A DNA stretch of 64,000 nucleotides, from contig OX388350.1 in the NCBI GenBank assembly GCA_947579665.1, positions 36,985,393 through 37,049,392 on the forward strand, read 5' to 3'. Shown here piece after piece: positions 1 through 13,514 of this stretch; positions within the stretch are counted from its first letter, which is position 1; the number at the start of each line of letters is the position of its first letter. The notes beneath the pieces were generated by a model that saw nothing but the letters and a program-made list of their open reading frames with translations, had not been told where the DNA came from and did not search any database. The translations under genes and the position numbers were made by a program. Source of the stretch: Sympetrum striolatum (Eukaryota; Arthropoda; Insecta; Odonata; Libellulidae).

Positions 1-480
1 AAATCAACGAATCCAAGTATTTCCCCTCCCTTCTCAAATTTCATTTTAGGACGGAATGATCCCCAACTTTTAATACGCCCTAATCAAAATCCGCACCGCG
101 CCGAAGTGCGTTTTAACGAGTGATGGCGCAGCAGCGGTGCCCAAGAGCGACGCCCACGCGTTCGAAGCCGCGATCCCCGAATGGGAACGACCGTTTCCCG
201 CCGTGCTAAGCTACCACCGGTGACTACATTTCCTTACATCATCATTACTTTTCCGAGTGAAGGGTCGTAATTTGCAAACTCTATACAGTCGCCATGGTTA
301 CGCAGGCGGGGCCGAAATGAAATTCCGCTGAACGTACTCGTAAAATGGATACGCCGGAGCGATATATCGTAAAGAAACTAATCAAAGATTTAGCGCGGGA
401 TAGTTTAATCCGGCGCGAGACGTGTTCATGGAAGGATTAATTCAAATTCGCCGAGCGTGTTCGAAATGTTTAGATGAAAC
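1..480. other. CpG-rich non-coding patch
   Basis: This segment carries many CpG dinucleotides (for example GCACCGCGCCGAAGTGCG near 90 and GGCGCGAG near 412) in a window that is otherwise AT-rich. No long ORF or splice-bounded exon is seen. It may be an unmethylated regulatory or conserved non-coding island, but that is inference. Confidence 0.4.
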
Positions 481-1225
481 GTCGAGATGAACGAGCCTTT
501 GGCTCATTTTTCAAAGAAGAAATATATATACTATATATGCATAGGCCACTCTTTTGCCGCGTTTTCCTTTACGACACAAACATCTCCGGCTTATGAAGGA
601 GGTTCGAAGCACAAGTTTTTACCGCGTTGGAAAGGCACGATGTATGGAGTCAAAATGTAAATTTAATATTTAGATTAAAACTTTACGTTTGCTTAAATGA
701 ATATAAATGAAAAGAAGTGCGAGAGTACGCACAAAAAAATGGAGGTCATTTTACGATTTTTACATAAACACTGAAAAACAAATAGATTTTTGTAATTAAC
801 GATTATGAATAACTTTTTAAAAGAAATTTAAAGAGGAATTTTATTAAGTATCATTTAACTCAAAAATAATTTTTACCTGGGCTAAATTTTCTTAAACCCC
901 ATTCTAAGTCAATTTTAGTTATCATTGTCTTTAAATTAGTAGAATCAAATTCAGGGATGCAAAAGTTACGAATAGCATTGAGACGAATTAGCTTCAAGTA
1001 AGAAGACTTCAGTTAGCTGAAAATTTAATATTTCACAGTATTTTTCCATATTTATAACTCCTTGTGTTGTGTTTTCATTTTCTGTAGTCATTTCTAAATA
1101 CAGAATAGTAGTTCAATTTTTAGAGAACAGTCCAATCCGAAATCCATCCACTCCTCGGAATAGAAAAAAATTGAAACTTTAGGATAGAATCATCTACTAT
1201 CCTGAATATAAGAGTTTAAAGTTCC

Positions 1226-1230
<5 letters not shown>

Positions 1231-1322
<92 letters not shown>
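1231..1322. repeat. (TA)40 microsatellite followed by (TG)6
   Basis: Forty uninterrupted TA dinucleotides are followed directly by six TG units. Such a pure tract is expected to be length-polymorphic and prone to assembly collapse, so the true length is uncertain. It lies in AT-rich DNA without any gene nearby. Confidence 0.98.
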
Positions 1323-1323
<1 letters not shown>

Positions 1324-4300
1324 CCCGTAAGTCGCGAGACCCTTAACTGGTTCCTTTAATTTTAATTAAAAATAAAATTATTTTTGAGTTAACCCTACAT
1401 TAACTACAAATAACGTTTAAAAGAGCTCAAATCAACTTTGGAGAAATGACCCTAAAAAATTCCTTCGAAGAAAGAACTCCCTTAGAATGTTAAACGACCA
1501 TCTGCATAACGTTTATAGCCCGCTGAAAGCACTAAAAGCCTGCAGTGATTTTTAAATCCACTCCGTAAGATACAATCGATTGGGAGGCGAAATATTACCA
1601 GTTAAAGAACATCTGTACCGGAATGGAACGCTCCACGAAGCGCAGCTCGCTTCGAGATTTCTTCCGGATATCTGTGTCTCCCCATGACGTAGCTTTCCGC
1701 AGAACGAAAAAACCTGGACGAATAAAAAGCGTGCAGCGGAAGACTGTTGGCGAATTGGAAAGGTAAGGGGGGAATTAAAAGCGAAGCAGTCTCGTGTGTC
1801 TACGAAAAGGGAGCCTGATCCTGGAAGAGATGATGAAAGGGAATGGAGCAGTAGGACAGAAGGGGAGAAAGCAGTAAGAGTGGTCAGAGGAGGAGATAGG
1901 AAGATGGGAGATATAAGGGTAGTCGGATGAAAGGGAAAAAACAGCGAATCCTAATCTTTAATAATGCGGTCGTAAATCCCTATAATACAAGGAAGACATA
2001 ATGAGAAAAGGAAAGTGAAGGCGAGGAAAGGTGAAAGGGAGGAATCGGTTAGGAGAAAGAGGTTATGTGAAACGGAGATTGGGCAAAAATAGGAGATAGG
2101 TAGTCCGAAGATGAAAGGGGAGATATAAGTCAAAAAAGGCGCAAATTACTGAGGTACGATGGCATAAGACTAGACAAGGAAAACTGTAACAGAGCTAATA
2201 TTAGAGGAACAAAGCAGAACACGCGAGGCGATCTCTAGTAAGTTTTAATAAAACTAAGACCGACTCCGGTGCATAATTATATTGCAGATATTTATAAAGG
2301 CTGAGTGAATAAAACGCTCACATCATCGATTCAAAAAATATCTTAAATGAAAGGTCTTAGAAGGCGAATGAATTACTAGGCAAAAAGAAGAAATGATTAC
2401 AGCAATTTTAATAAACATACTTGTTACGCTTATAGAAATAGTTCTGAAAGTAGGGACAGGAAATGGAAACGAAAATCTTAACGAGAATGAGAAGACATGA
2501 TTTATAACTGAATGACCAGAAAAAAGTCATTTTTTTAATGCATTGTGCTCTTATTGCACAATCAGGGCATTTTTTACGATTTATCTTCGTTTCTTTTTTC
2601 TCGACTATCAATAAGACCTGAGTCATTCCATCAATGTGTTTTAATATAAAGGAGAAATTTTCACAAGTCCACTAATATCCTCGTAAATTTACTTTCGTTC
2701 TTGCAACAAATAACAAATTATTAATTAGTATTTTTCTCTGTAAAAGTGAGTCCTTTTCATAACGCATCCTTTAAGGAAAGGAATTCATTTTGAACCGGAT
2801 TTTTAAATTTTAATACAATCCTTAATATAATGGTTTGTTTAAATTTATTTAAATCGTCAAAGTATAAAAGAAACACTCCAAAAACCATCAAACAAGGACT
2901 TACATTAGTTCTGATACGTATTTCACACTACACGAGGGCATTTTTAGAGAAGACTATTAATTTATATTTTATAATGTATTTAATTTATTTAAATCGATTG
3001 AAAATTTCTTAAACTCCACGTTATGATATATATGATAAGGATATGAATACACCTTCTTATTCTATCTATATTTATAGAACAGGAGCGCCAGGTTTTTGAA
3101 CCATAAAAATCCATTATTCCGAACATAGACGTAACTCTACCATAGAAAAGTAATCTCTCCGGTTCAGAAAACCATAAAATCATGTCTGTCTACGTCCTAC
3201 AGAGTAAGAATTGAAAATAATGGTCGAATAGGTGACTTCATCATCACAAAATCTCAACAGAACCACCACAACTCCATAAGCATAGCCGTCCTAACGCAGA
3301 ATTAGTTTGCAGACTTTATCGTTGGTTTTTTCCACCAAAATTTGAAAAATCACAACGATTATTGTTACAAGCTAATAACTTTATTATCATGGCGTAAATT
3401 GTTGCGATAGTAGTTTTCCAAGATGGATGCAATCTTGAGCTGTTCGTTCTTATGCCGATTTGAAATCCAAGATTGTTGATGGATATCTTAATTATTCCAC
3501 TAATTAATTTATCATACCACAGCATAAATAGGGGAGAAAAACAGTGACTGATTCTAGAGCTCAGGTCTCTAACTCTTTGGATATTCTGAGTTCTGAACTG
3601 AAAATGCTAATACACCTCCCTTCCCTCATCCTTAATTTAGCGTGCCCTGTATCTGATGCACTAAAATACACCTATATTTTATTTTTTCCTTGTTTTAGGC
3701 ATTCATGAATTTTTCCGAGACCTCATTATTCCTCAGGCGTTTGCCTCTCTTGCTTACTGTTTTGAGTAAAAAGACTCTTAAAAAATTTAAGCATAAGAAC
3801 TTTTCTCTCCCGCATAAAAATTGGCAAAATAGCTAATGGATTTGATTCTCATTGGCGATTTTGAAAAATTCAAAGCGGCCGGTAATTTTTAACGAGAAAT
3901 TCATCCAAATTTGAGGGGCTAGTAACCGGGGGATAGAGGAGTGCGGAATAGGATACGAAAGTGAAAGTTGAAGGTCGTCAGAAGGACAAACTGTCTGAAT
4001 CCCGAGGAGGAAAAGGAGATGAGAAAAACAGTTTCATTTCATTGGTAATTAGCGCAGAATGGATGGCGGTTGTAGGAGAAAGAACTTGAGATGGAAAGGA
4101 CTGAGAGAGAGATCGAGCAAGAGACAGGGATGAGCTTTGAAATGAGACGCGACAGTCTTGGCAGCTCCACTGATGATGTGACGTGTGTCAGAATCGCCCC
4201 TGAATAATTGGAATTCGAGATATTAACGAAAGACGGGGACGAAAAATGTACTAAGGAATTCTGGCTAAAAGAGCGCTCAGTTGTAACTATAAAGCTGTTC

Positions 4301-6204
4301 TATATATCCTTCTAGGTCTAATTGCCTGTTAAACGTTGAGAACATGCGAATTATATCCTTGGGTTTTCTTATTCTGAGTAAATTTAAACATTAGAGTAAT
4401 TCATAATACAGCCAAGAATTCTGATAGACTGTCAACACTTTTATTGATACCTTCTTTTTCCACAGATAAGACTGCCTTGGGATAAGAATAGGTATAAATT
4501 TTATAATTTTAATATATATATCTGTCCTAGAAGAATACCCCCAAACAATCAACGGCCTACGAAAGTCATTTCCTTCGGCGATAATTTGGATACTGTATAG
4601 CACATTTGGAATTATGAGTGATTTTTTATATTGTATAATCGTTCTAATTTATATAAATTTCAATATATTTTTTTTATCTGTTCTATAAGAAGATTCCGGA
4701 TTTTGGAGGCCATTTTTATTATTCAACTATCACCTTCTCTGCGGTAATAAATATTTATGTCAATTATTTCGATGAAATCTGATTTTACCTAAATAATAAT
4801 ACGAATTTATTCACGTCTATCTTTATTTTCATCTGGAATATAGAAACTATAAAATTACTAAAAAACTTTAAAAAACTATAAACTTCTCGTTACTGAAGCA
4901 TTATGAGTTAAACATTAACTTTACCCAATTTTTAAGAATTATACGATGTAATGGAAGACAGTGTAATCTAATATACCAAGAAATGTTTTGAATTTTAATA
5001 TGGTTAGAGCGAGCGATAAAAGTAAGTCTTTTTTCATTTAAACGACCCTCGCAAAATTAATGAGAACGCAAAAATTGACTATCTGCTGGAAGCAGCCTGC
5101 CTAAATGGAGAAAGTTTACATAGGCTTTTAAGGACGGGCCTTAAAATGAATGATAGAAGCCGAATCAGAGACTATTTTAACGAAGAACTTTGACAATAAA
5201 TCCTTACCTGAGACGGTGAGTAACACCTAATAAGGAATGTAATGTGGGAAACGCATATGTTTGATGGTTCTACACTCACAATCTCAGCCGCAGCAACTTT
5301 CCTCCGACATTTATGACCGAGCTAACTTTTGTACTCAAAGTGTAGAATCTCTCTTATACAAGCCTTCGAGTTATAAAATCACTTTTAGTCATAAATATAT
5401 CCTCAACTTCGCCATAAGTCTTAAAGTGCAATAAGGATCCCTGAAAGATGAATTGCCCCAAAATTTTCAAACTAATCGCTGTAAAAACGAAGAGCGTTGC
5501 CGCTATGAATCTTGCTTTCCCTTATACTATCTCCAGAAAAACCTCATTTTCGCTAATTACTCAAAGTCTCTTTCCTACAAACATTTCTGCTATTTAACTA
5601 CGCCAACCAGTATAATTTTATTTTCCCGTTTTCTGACGGCCTGTATGAGAAAAATAGGGCATTTAATAGCTAACATCAGTCATTAATGTAAAATTTATCA
5701 AAATGAATGCTACGTGTGAATCAAATGTAGCTTTATATCGCAAGCCAAACTGTTTTTGTGCTCGTATAATGACCACTTTAGCGTAAAAATATTAAGCACC
5801 AGGAGGTTATATTTTTCATTTCCTGAAAACGCCTAAAATTTGGAAAACAATACTATGTTCATGATGTTGATTGACCATGAAAAATGATTATAATTACTTC
5901 TGCTCAAAGCATTAAGAATGATACGGTAGGCAACCTACGCTTAAAAAGGCTATGGAATATATACTTTATGTATTATTATTATATATTGGTTTTCTATCAA
6001 GTTACCAGTATCTCTTTGGTATAATCAATAGCTATAATAGCTCAGTCAATTAACCACACTTTTTCCAATAAGAAAAGCTATTTTTAAACACTTTCGTTTT
6101 CCCCCATTGATTACATGCAAGCAAACGATAATACATGAAATGGATGCATTATAGTAGAATTTTTAAAGTTGGTAAATGCACCAGATACCCTATGAATAAA
6201 CGGA

Positions 6205-6270
6205 AGGGAAGCTTCTAGTAAACCAGGAATCGAGCCCAGACTACCCTATCCATAAACGCCGAATTGCTTT
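6205..6270 (-). repeat. tRNA-like fragment, possible degenerate SINE head
   Basis: On the minus strand the segment reads as the 3' half of a tRNA-like sequence, with a B-box-like GGCTCGATTCC at 6226-6236 (consensus GGTTCGANTCC, one mismatch). No complete cloverleaf or A box can be drawn with confidence, so it is either a tRNA-derived SINE remnant or chance similarity. Confidence 0.35.
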
Positions 6271-8745
6271 TCTTTTGCGACGTAAACGTGAAATTATAAT
6301 AATGTTTCATTAAAACTAAAGTTATTTAGCGAATAAAAATCTTGCCACTAAAACCCCTATCCTGATAAATATATACAATAAGGACCATTTCCGTGATCAT
6401 ATAATTTAAATATAAAATTTTAGTTTTATCTCCGATGTAATAAGAAAATAAAGCTTTTCATCACTAACTCAAGTCTATCACTGATGAAAATTCCGATACC
6501 TTCTATTCTTATTTGCTTCACACCCCGAAAAACAAACCAGAATTGTGAAAACTACATTTCGTATGCCTACGAACAGAAAAAAATGAAAATTCTACTCTTT
6601 ACAGCAAATTATGACGATGAAGATTAAGCAAAAATAATCAGGTGCGATAAAAAAGAAGATTAATCCTTAAGCGCTTCTCAATAACTTTTTAATGGCGAGA
6701 AAGCAACGCATGAATAAAGAGAAAGAAAACAAACTCGCTGATTGAAAATAGGTCGAGGAGGAAGCGGAAAGAAGTGGCGGAAGGGGAAACATCGCTTATA
6801 CAGATTGGAACACTTCCCTCCCAGATGGTTGGAAGAACTCCTCAGGGGAGAAGAACGGGGCAATGACTGAGGGATGGGGAGGGTCTGGAAGAAAAGGGCT
6901 CTCCCAAGAAAACTCCATATCTTCGGGACAGACGAAGCAGTTGATTCTCGGGAGTGTTTGTGACCGAACGGCTGGTATTCTTTTATTGCCGCGATTATCG
7001 TAACCACAGGGAATAGAAAGGGAAGAATGAAATAGACGCTCCGGAAAAGACTAAAGGCGATGACTGACGGTAATAAAGGGAATATGAACATATTCGTATG
7101 ACTGGAACGTCCCAAATATTCCCATAATTTATTTAGTAGCGAAGTATCAAGTTCTTCTATGGTAATTTCCGGGAATACAAGGTTTAAGTTTCTACCTACA
7201 TAGTATTTTGATGAATGAACTATTTTATTTGTCTTTTGGTTCAAGCTAGAATAAAGCGGATCTATGCTTAACTTTTGTCTTCACCTCTTTCATGACTGCG
7301 ATTCTATGTCGGCTATCGAGGATTAATTGGTCCTGTTTAATAGCACTAATTTGATATTTTCTTATAGAATACTATTACCTAAAATTTTCTCTCTGCTGAG
7401 TTGACGTAGTGTTTTCCGCTTACAGTGTAATATCTCAGTCACGAAAGCAATGATATAAAACTCATATCGCAAACCTAAAATCTTTTTCATACAATACTAA
7501 ATTAGTATTTGTCTATATCTAAATACATGGAAATACTTTGTCAGGCAATGAGTTAGCATTGGAAATAATTTTTCAAACTTATACCATACTAGCAGGATAA
7601 TCTCCCATGATTCGAGTTATTAGGTGAACAAAAGTAAATTCCATGAGTTTATACTGGGATTTTCTCTAGAAATATCAATTTAAATAATTTTTCATCAATA
7701 TTTATCTCGCTCTATAAATGTATTCCCTGCCCTCAATGTAGAATTGTTCAAGTAATCGTATGCTTACTAAAATATTGGCATAATTAAGTGCAACAGCACA
7801 TAGATATGTTTGCCTTGGTCCATTAATATGAAGAGAAAAAAATCTTGGATGGGGAAGCAGCAGAAAATCTCCTCATCATTGATTAAAACATGGATATGGT
7901 TAAAAAATTAATAACTTCTATTCTTTCGTGAATTATCAAAATAAAATATATCAAGAATGTATATAATCAATATCCGAGATAACGTACACAAAAATATCAA
8001 TTCAGAGCAATGATTCCCCCAAATGGACGGATCCCCAACTAAAATGAAAAATATAAATGTACTAGCGGAGTGCCCGTTGATTCTCAACGGAAAAATGTCA
8101 TAGATTGTCTCTGCAGCGAACACCAATAGAAAGAAGAGCAAAACCAATTGTCAATATAAATATAGGAATGATTCAATATTTGTCAATTCTGTTAATCATT
8201 TGCGATTGTTTTCGGTGATATCGGCAAATAATTGAGATTCAGGGACATGATTCCTATAGTTAAAATATTCAAAGATGATATTTTCATGTATAGAGTAACA
8301 TATCTGAAAACAATTACCGAGTTTAATATTGGACTAAAGGCAAACCATATACCAGCAATACTTCTTTAGAGGGAATTTCTATAGTATACTAAGTCCTCGA
8401 GTATAGAGACAGTAAAACCGTTTTAAAAAACTAACTAAAGTTCAGTAAACAATTAAGTTGCTGTAAATAAAACTTGGTTGCTACTGAAGTTTAAACAAAA
8501 TTGTAAAAAATTTAAATTTCCATGTTCGTACTTTTTTCCGTGCGATTCTTCACAGGATACAGTCTGTAACAGCAAGCAAATTAACAGTAATCTCATGCAA
8601 TTTTTTCTTCTTCATAAAGTGTATCACTTATTAGCAGGATTAATTTTAACTTGACTTATATTCTTAATGCATTTTGATGGGTAAATATATGAACTTGGAA
8701 TCAACAATCGCCTTCATTGTCAAGGGGGATGGGTTGTTTAAAACC

Positions 8746-8789
8746 TCGAAATTTTGATAAAATATTCACGCATTTTATCAAAATTTCGA
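8746..8789. repeat. perfect 18-bp inverted repeat (hairpin), 8-nt loop
   Basis: TCGAAATTTTGATAAAAT (8746-8763) is followed by an 8-nt loop (8764-8771) and its exact reverse complement (8772-8789). The stem is AT-rich and has no mismatch. There is no U-run terminator logic in this eukaryotic context. It could be a small MITE core, a cruciform site or a source of hairpin RNA. Confidence 0.9.
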
Positions 8790-9447
8790 TTCGTAAACGA
8801 TATTTCAGGACCAAAATAAGAATCTTTATTTTATTCCCCTTCTTTTGGTGCTTGATTCGACTTTGTACGACTATTTTTTCTAATTAAAATTTTCAAATTA
8901 AATAAAGCCTGCAGCGAGAAAAATTAAATTTACGTGCATTTCTTATGGAAAAGCTTTCTCGATTTTTCGGCTATTCCTTTTGGGTTTTTCCTAATTTTCT
9001 TTTTTCCTAAACCACCTCTGTACCGAGGCGAAAAAACAAAAAAATATTCAAATCGGTCGAGCCGTTTTCGAGTATTAGAAGACGTCACGAACATCATTTC
9101 ATTTTTATATATAAGATTAGACTACAATGAAACAGGGGCTTAAATTTTGGAAGATGTTGCTGACCATTCTACTTCTATGAAGTTGCGGAAAACGGCCTAC
9201 TCCATTTCTTCTAAGGATAGAAAGATACGTGTATTGCACGTGTTTACAAGGATTTAACTCCCTAGAATACCATTTCCGGACCATCTGAGGGAAAAAATGC
9301 CGCTCAAAACTAAAATGATTGGGTTGTAAAATGTTTTATGGCTTTCCATTCACTTCAGAGAGGATAAGGAAAGTATTTTTTATCAAAAAAGGAGAACATC
9401 GGATCATAGGAGTGGTCGGGCTTTAAGCGAACGCCATAAACTCCCCC

Positions 9448-9480
9448 GCATTTGCAGTGGCTTAGCCCCACTGCGAATGC
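9448..9480. repeat. 13-bp inverted repeat, 7-nt loop
   Basis: The arms 9448-9460 (GCATTTGCAGTGG) and 9468-9480 pair with one G·U-type mismatch around the loop CTTAGCC. It sits in a locally GC-richer, CpG-containing stretch (about 9400-9600) without an ORF. No function is assigned. Confidence 0.8.
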
Positions 9481-10673
9481 CTTGCTCAAAATCCTGGAAA
9501 ACGCGAGCAAGATTTCAACGGAGTCAGCGAAAGTGAAATCGTCGGAGACACCGGGCCAAATAGACGGAAAGAGAGCGACAGGAATAACGGAGTAAATTTC
9601 GAGCAGATTTTGTAAGAATATGATAGATCTATATATTCATAAGAAAGATAAACTAACTACAGGATTACAGACCATTAATAATTTACACGTAATATAGCGG
9701 CTGAAGGTATAATAGAAGATGAGACCATACATAAATAAATGACATGCATAGAAAATGTGTTCATTTTTGTGGGAAGTCTTTCTCAATTTAAAAGATTCAT
9801 TGTCAACTTCGCCGAATCATCTAGTGAATCACGGCAGATAGATAAGCAATAATTTATTCAACTCCTTGTATGTGCTCTAAAATGAAAAAGCTAAGAGAAA
9901 CCAATAATTTTGAAATACTGTTAATAATGCCCAGGTATGATCTCGAAGTCAACGAAACAATATGTAACTGTGCATTTCTTCTTTTATACTGAAGAGACCC
10001 GGAAATTTTACTTGTTTACCATTTTCATGATCCTTTACCAGCCAGTTTCTTTCAAACTCTATACTCGAAAATATAAATTCAAATTAAGACAGTAGAAATA
10101 TATAATCTCCGTGTTTGTCATCGAAGATCTTAACATTAATTTTTAGTAAAAACAAAACGAAATATTATCCTACAAACGAAATGTAAGCTTTCGACGAAAT
10201 CCAAACCATGAAAGACATCGAATTTTATATCTTTTATTAATAGAGCGAAATTTATTTATGTAACAATATTAGCCATCATGTTTAAATTAGAATGTCAACT
10301 CTGCATTACGGTAAACATTGGCTTTCATTGGAAATTATAAATTTTATTCTCAAATTCATAAAATTGTCTTGAAAATGACTCCACGCGTTTCATGAGAGGA
10401 AATGCAACGAAAGGAGCACGTATTGAAGCAAAGGTATTGCTACTTTTCATCACCAAAAGTGTATTATTTTGTTGTATTGAACATCCGGTCAAATACTTTG
10501 CAATAAATCCTAGTTTACCGCAGAGTTCAATGGTAAATCTCACTTACTCTTAGTACGTATTTATATTTCACACCACCATAATAAAAGTGGAATTCATTTA
10601 CAACAGGCTTGTACACATGAATTCACAAAGCGTGCGATCCTTGTAATCTTTCAGAGAAAGGACTACACATTAC

Positions 10674-10833
10674 CTTTTCTGGGGTGGTCTTTTGTTCCCT
10701 GCAGTTTTCATGCCACCGGTCATTCTGCTGTCGTATCACATCGCTGTCAAGGCGCTGGAGTCGTTTGCGAAAGCGCACGCGCGGGGCATTTCTCGATTCC
10801 TCGTTCAGGATCTTTTGAGTACCAAAGTTGCCC
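10674..10833 (-). CDS. candidate internal exon, unknown protein (53 codons)
   Basis: This is a GC-richer island in AT-rich DNA. On the minus strand it has a good acceptor (TGTATTTTCTCTTTATAG), one base completing a split codon, 53 open codons and a GTAATG donor after AAAAG. The translation is hydrophilic and charged, beginning GNFGTQKILNEESRN and including RKRLQRLDSDVIRQQ and RWHENCREQ, with no transmembrane segment or zinc motif. I do not recognise the family. The other two minus frames contain stops. The plus strand is also open here (10692-10892), in codon register with the minus frame, and is preceded by a fair acceptor at TTCCCTGCAG, giving a hydrophobic peptide starting FMPPVILLSYHI. 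Third-position GC is about equal in the two readings, so the strand is not settled. The minus reading is preferred because both splice sites coincide with the edges of the GC-rich block. Confidence 0.4.
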
Positions 10834-13514
10834 CTATAAAGAGAAAATACAGTCTTGAACTTGAAATTTATTGCCACTATGTTATAAATTAACTTTAGCT
10901 ACCTAATAACACTTAAATATTAGAATCAACAGCCGATAATTCACGTAAGGCCAACTCATGTTGAATAAACTTCGCAGAGAATATCTTTCGACCGGTTTTG
11001 TCAAGAAGATGACATTTTGAGATTTCAGAATCGAGTCCTTTAAGTGGAAGATAGACTCCTTGACAAATTCGGTTGGTTGAAAATTTCCTCCGTGGCAGGT
11101 ACCAAGGTAATTTCAGCATTATTATTGGTGTAAATCTACGAGTATAAAAACAGTCCGGTAAAAGCATATTTATATTACATAAATTTAAATCTTCAAAATG
11201 ATCCTCAGATCATCTTATTCTTACGCGTAAATATGAAGTCGTTAACCTCAAAATCACTTTCCAAGAGTCCTCAGCTTTTCCGAGGGGTTTACCACCAGCA
11301 TAGGAATGAAGTAACTCCACAAACAACAACTAAGTAATATCCCATTTAAAGGGAAAATGCAATTATATATCCTGAGATAATTACTTTATTCAAACCGATT
11401 TAATTTTCTACTAAGCACAAGAATGAAATTGCAATTCAACACAAATTCACTATCTTGCCTCTTAAATACAGTAGGAATATTTTTTCGAGCGAAATGTTCT
11501 ATTGCTTAAGAACTCTTATTATGAAGACGCATTATTAGTATTATAATTCTTTTTTTTTACTTCTTAGTCAGAAAGGACTAAAAACCTCGGATTTCATTTA
11601 TCATAGGGATTAGGGACTATTGCTTTTATTTTGTCTTGGTTTATTATTACATTTTAGTATTTAGTTTATATTTTAAATTATACGCATATTATATAATTAT
11701 ACTTATTATGATGGACTTTTAGGATAGCTTAATGTGATCGGCAAATATATGCATACAAAATTAACACTAATAAATAAAAAATTCTGCTTTCGAAAAGGAG
11801 AATGCCCGGACTAAACCCCTTTGGAAAACAAGTCGAAAAACCGAGATTCTTAGTACCGAAGAAGGGGCAATTTACATCCATCGAGCATTGCGAACACACA
11901 CCCTTTTAAGTATACACACACACGCATCCTTAAACACCCAGCTTGCATTAATGAGACCTGGTATGAGTGCAGTTGTAAATTTTCCCTTTCTCCCCTTAAC
12001 TTCGGTACATATAGCGCTGGAAGAGCTCCACGGAGAAAAGGAGGGGGGAAAAGAAAGTGAGGGGGGGCGAGATGAAAAGTTTGAGGATAGGGGTTTGGGT
12101 GGACGGTGATATTAAGGCGAGGGCGTGAGGTTCAAAGGGATGTTTTGACCACTTTGCCTCTCCTATCTTGCAAAGGGAGGGAAAGGGACCAATGGAGTAC
12201 TCCAGTAACAATATTCGTAAAATTCTACTCCCAAGGCTTCGCCTCGAGCAATAATTCAATTACGACCTCTCCTTTTTTTAATACAAGATCAGAGTCTCAA
12301 TTCAATTTCTACCAGGAAAGGCACTGGAATTGTGAGTGCTCGGGATGGAGCTTTTCTTTTCGTTTTAGACGGGAGGGATAGCGCGAGATGCTGAATTTTT
12401 AGGAGCGCAAAACTGTTCACATACACGTTTTAAAATGCTAATGTCGAAGCTCCTCAGAGATTTGCAAGTCCGTCCAGAGAGGGATTTTATCATGAATCGA
12501 GCAATAAATTAAATATCGTGCTTTCGTAGCAGACTAATACATAAAGGAAACTTTGACTACTCACAACACTCCTTTTATAGTAGATGAGAATAATAATTCG
12601 AACAGTAACCGACTTGTGAGTACTTGATGTTAATTAACAATGAATCGTTATCCTTGTAATGTGAAACGTTCTTGAATCAATGGAGTATTCAGATGAGATT
12701 AATGTTGTAACCAACCAAATTCAATACCTTTGACTTTAATTAATGCCTTTGACGTTAACAATTTACCTCATACCTGTTCGCGTGTAGAATGGTTTTCGAC
12801 CATTACATTATTATTATACTTTTCCGTGGAGGGAAAATTGTATGATATGACTAAATATATTCATATGATTATCCTAATTTCTATAAAAGAAACACTTTAA
12901 TTTCGAAGGACAAAATTTACGAATAATGCCTTATTTCGATCATTATTTTTATTACTTCAAAATAAACAAAATGAAAAGAATATTTCAATATATACCTCTC
13001 CGGTAGTTTATCTAGCTTCGATGAATTTTAAAATCAACATCAGTTATATGATATTTTCCTAGGAAAAAATTAGAAATGTACGCTGTAGTAGACAATTACA
13101 AACTACACTGTACCTTTCTAACAAATAGGAACTGAAAGAATTATTCTGAACCAGATAACGAACTCATAACTTTTACTCATAGAACGAACAGTCCAATATA
13201 GACTACTATGAGGGTTTCCTCCATTTTTGGACCCCAAACCAAACGGGATATGTGGAATACCAAGTACCGTAACCTAACTGTAATGATAAGTAATCTATGA
13301 TATGTCTCCTACATAAAAGTAGCTATTATGCAACCCCTATTCCTTATGATAAGAAATAAATTCTGAGGTTTAATATGCATATCAGCTGATAGGTGTGGCT
13401 GAGATGTTCCCATACTGCTTACACTGCGTTTGGCATACTTCAAGTGAAATATATGCTTATTCACCTAATATTCACCCTGAAATATCATCCAATATCCTTT
13501 GGGGGTATGGGACG
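10834..13514. other. no confirmed gene; AT-rich with one purine-rich tract
   Basis: An 84-codon minus-strand frame at 10913-11167 has a mixed, protein-like composition but ends in a stop without a donor in frame, so it is not called. Short AC-rich runs occur near 11896-11928 and a purine-rich tract at about 12040-12190. Nothing else is recognisable. Confidence 0.45.

Larger units (their letters stand above)
481..8745. other. no gene seen: AT-rich DNA with purine-rich tracts
   Basis: Apart from the microsatellite at 1231 and the tRNA-like fragment near 6.2 kb, I see no gene. Purine-rich plus-strand tracts lie at about 1805-2130, 3920-4140 and 6700-6910. The longest open frame in the whole window (188 codons, 6678-7244 minus) is mostly the antisense of the last tract and shows no recognisable domain. 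Confidence 0.55.

Noticed and set aside
60..480. rRNA or snRNA gene in the GC-richer start of the window
   Set aside because: No conserved rRNA or snRNA motif was recognised; only CpG-rich composition.
6678..7244. Longest open frame of the window (188 codons, minus)
   Set aside because: Much of it is the antisense of a purine-rich tract; Phe/Ser/Pro/Leu-rich, no domain, no supporting splice or promoter context.
10913..11167. 84-codon minus frame upstream of the 10.7 kb exon candidate
   Set aside because: Mixed composition is suggestive, but it ends in a stop with no in-frame donor that would join it to the 10,833 acceptor.
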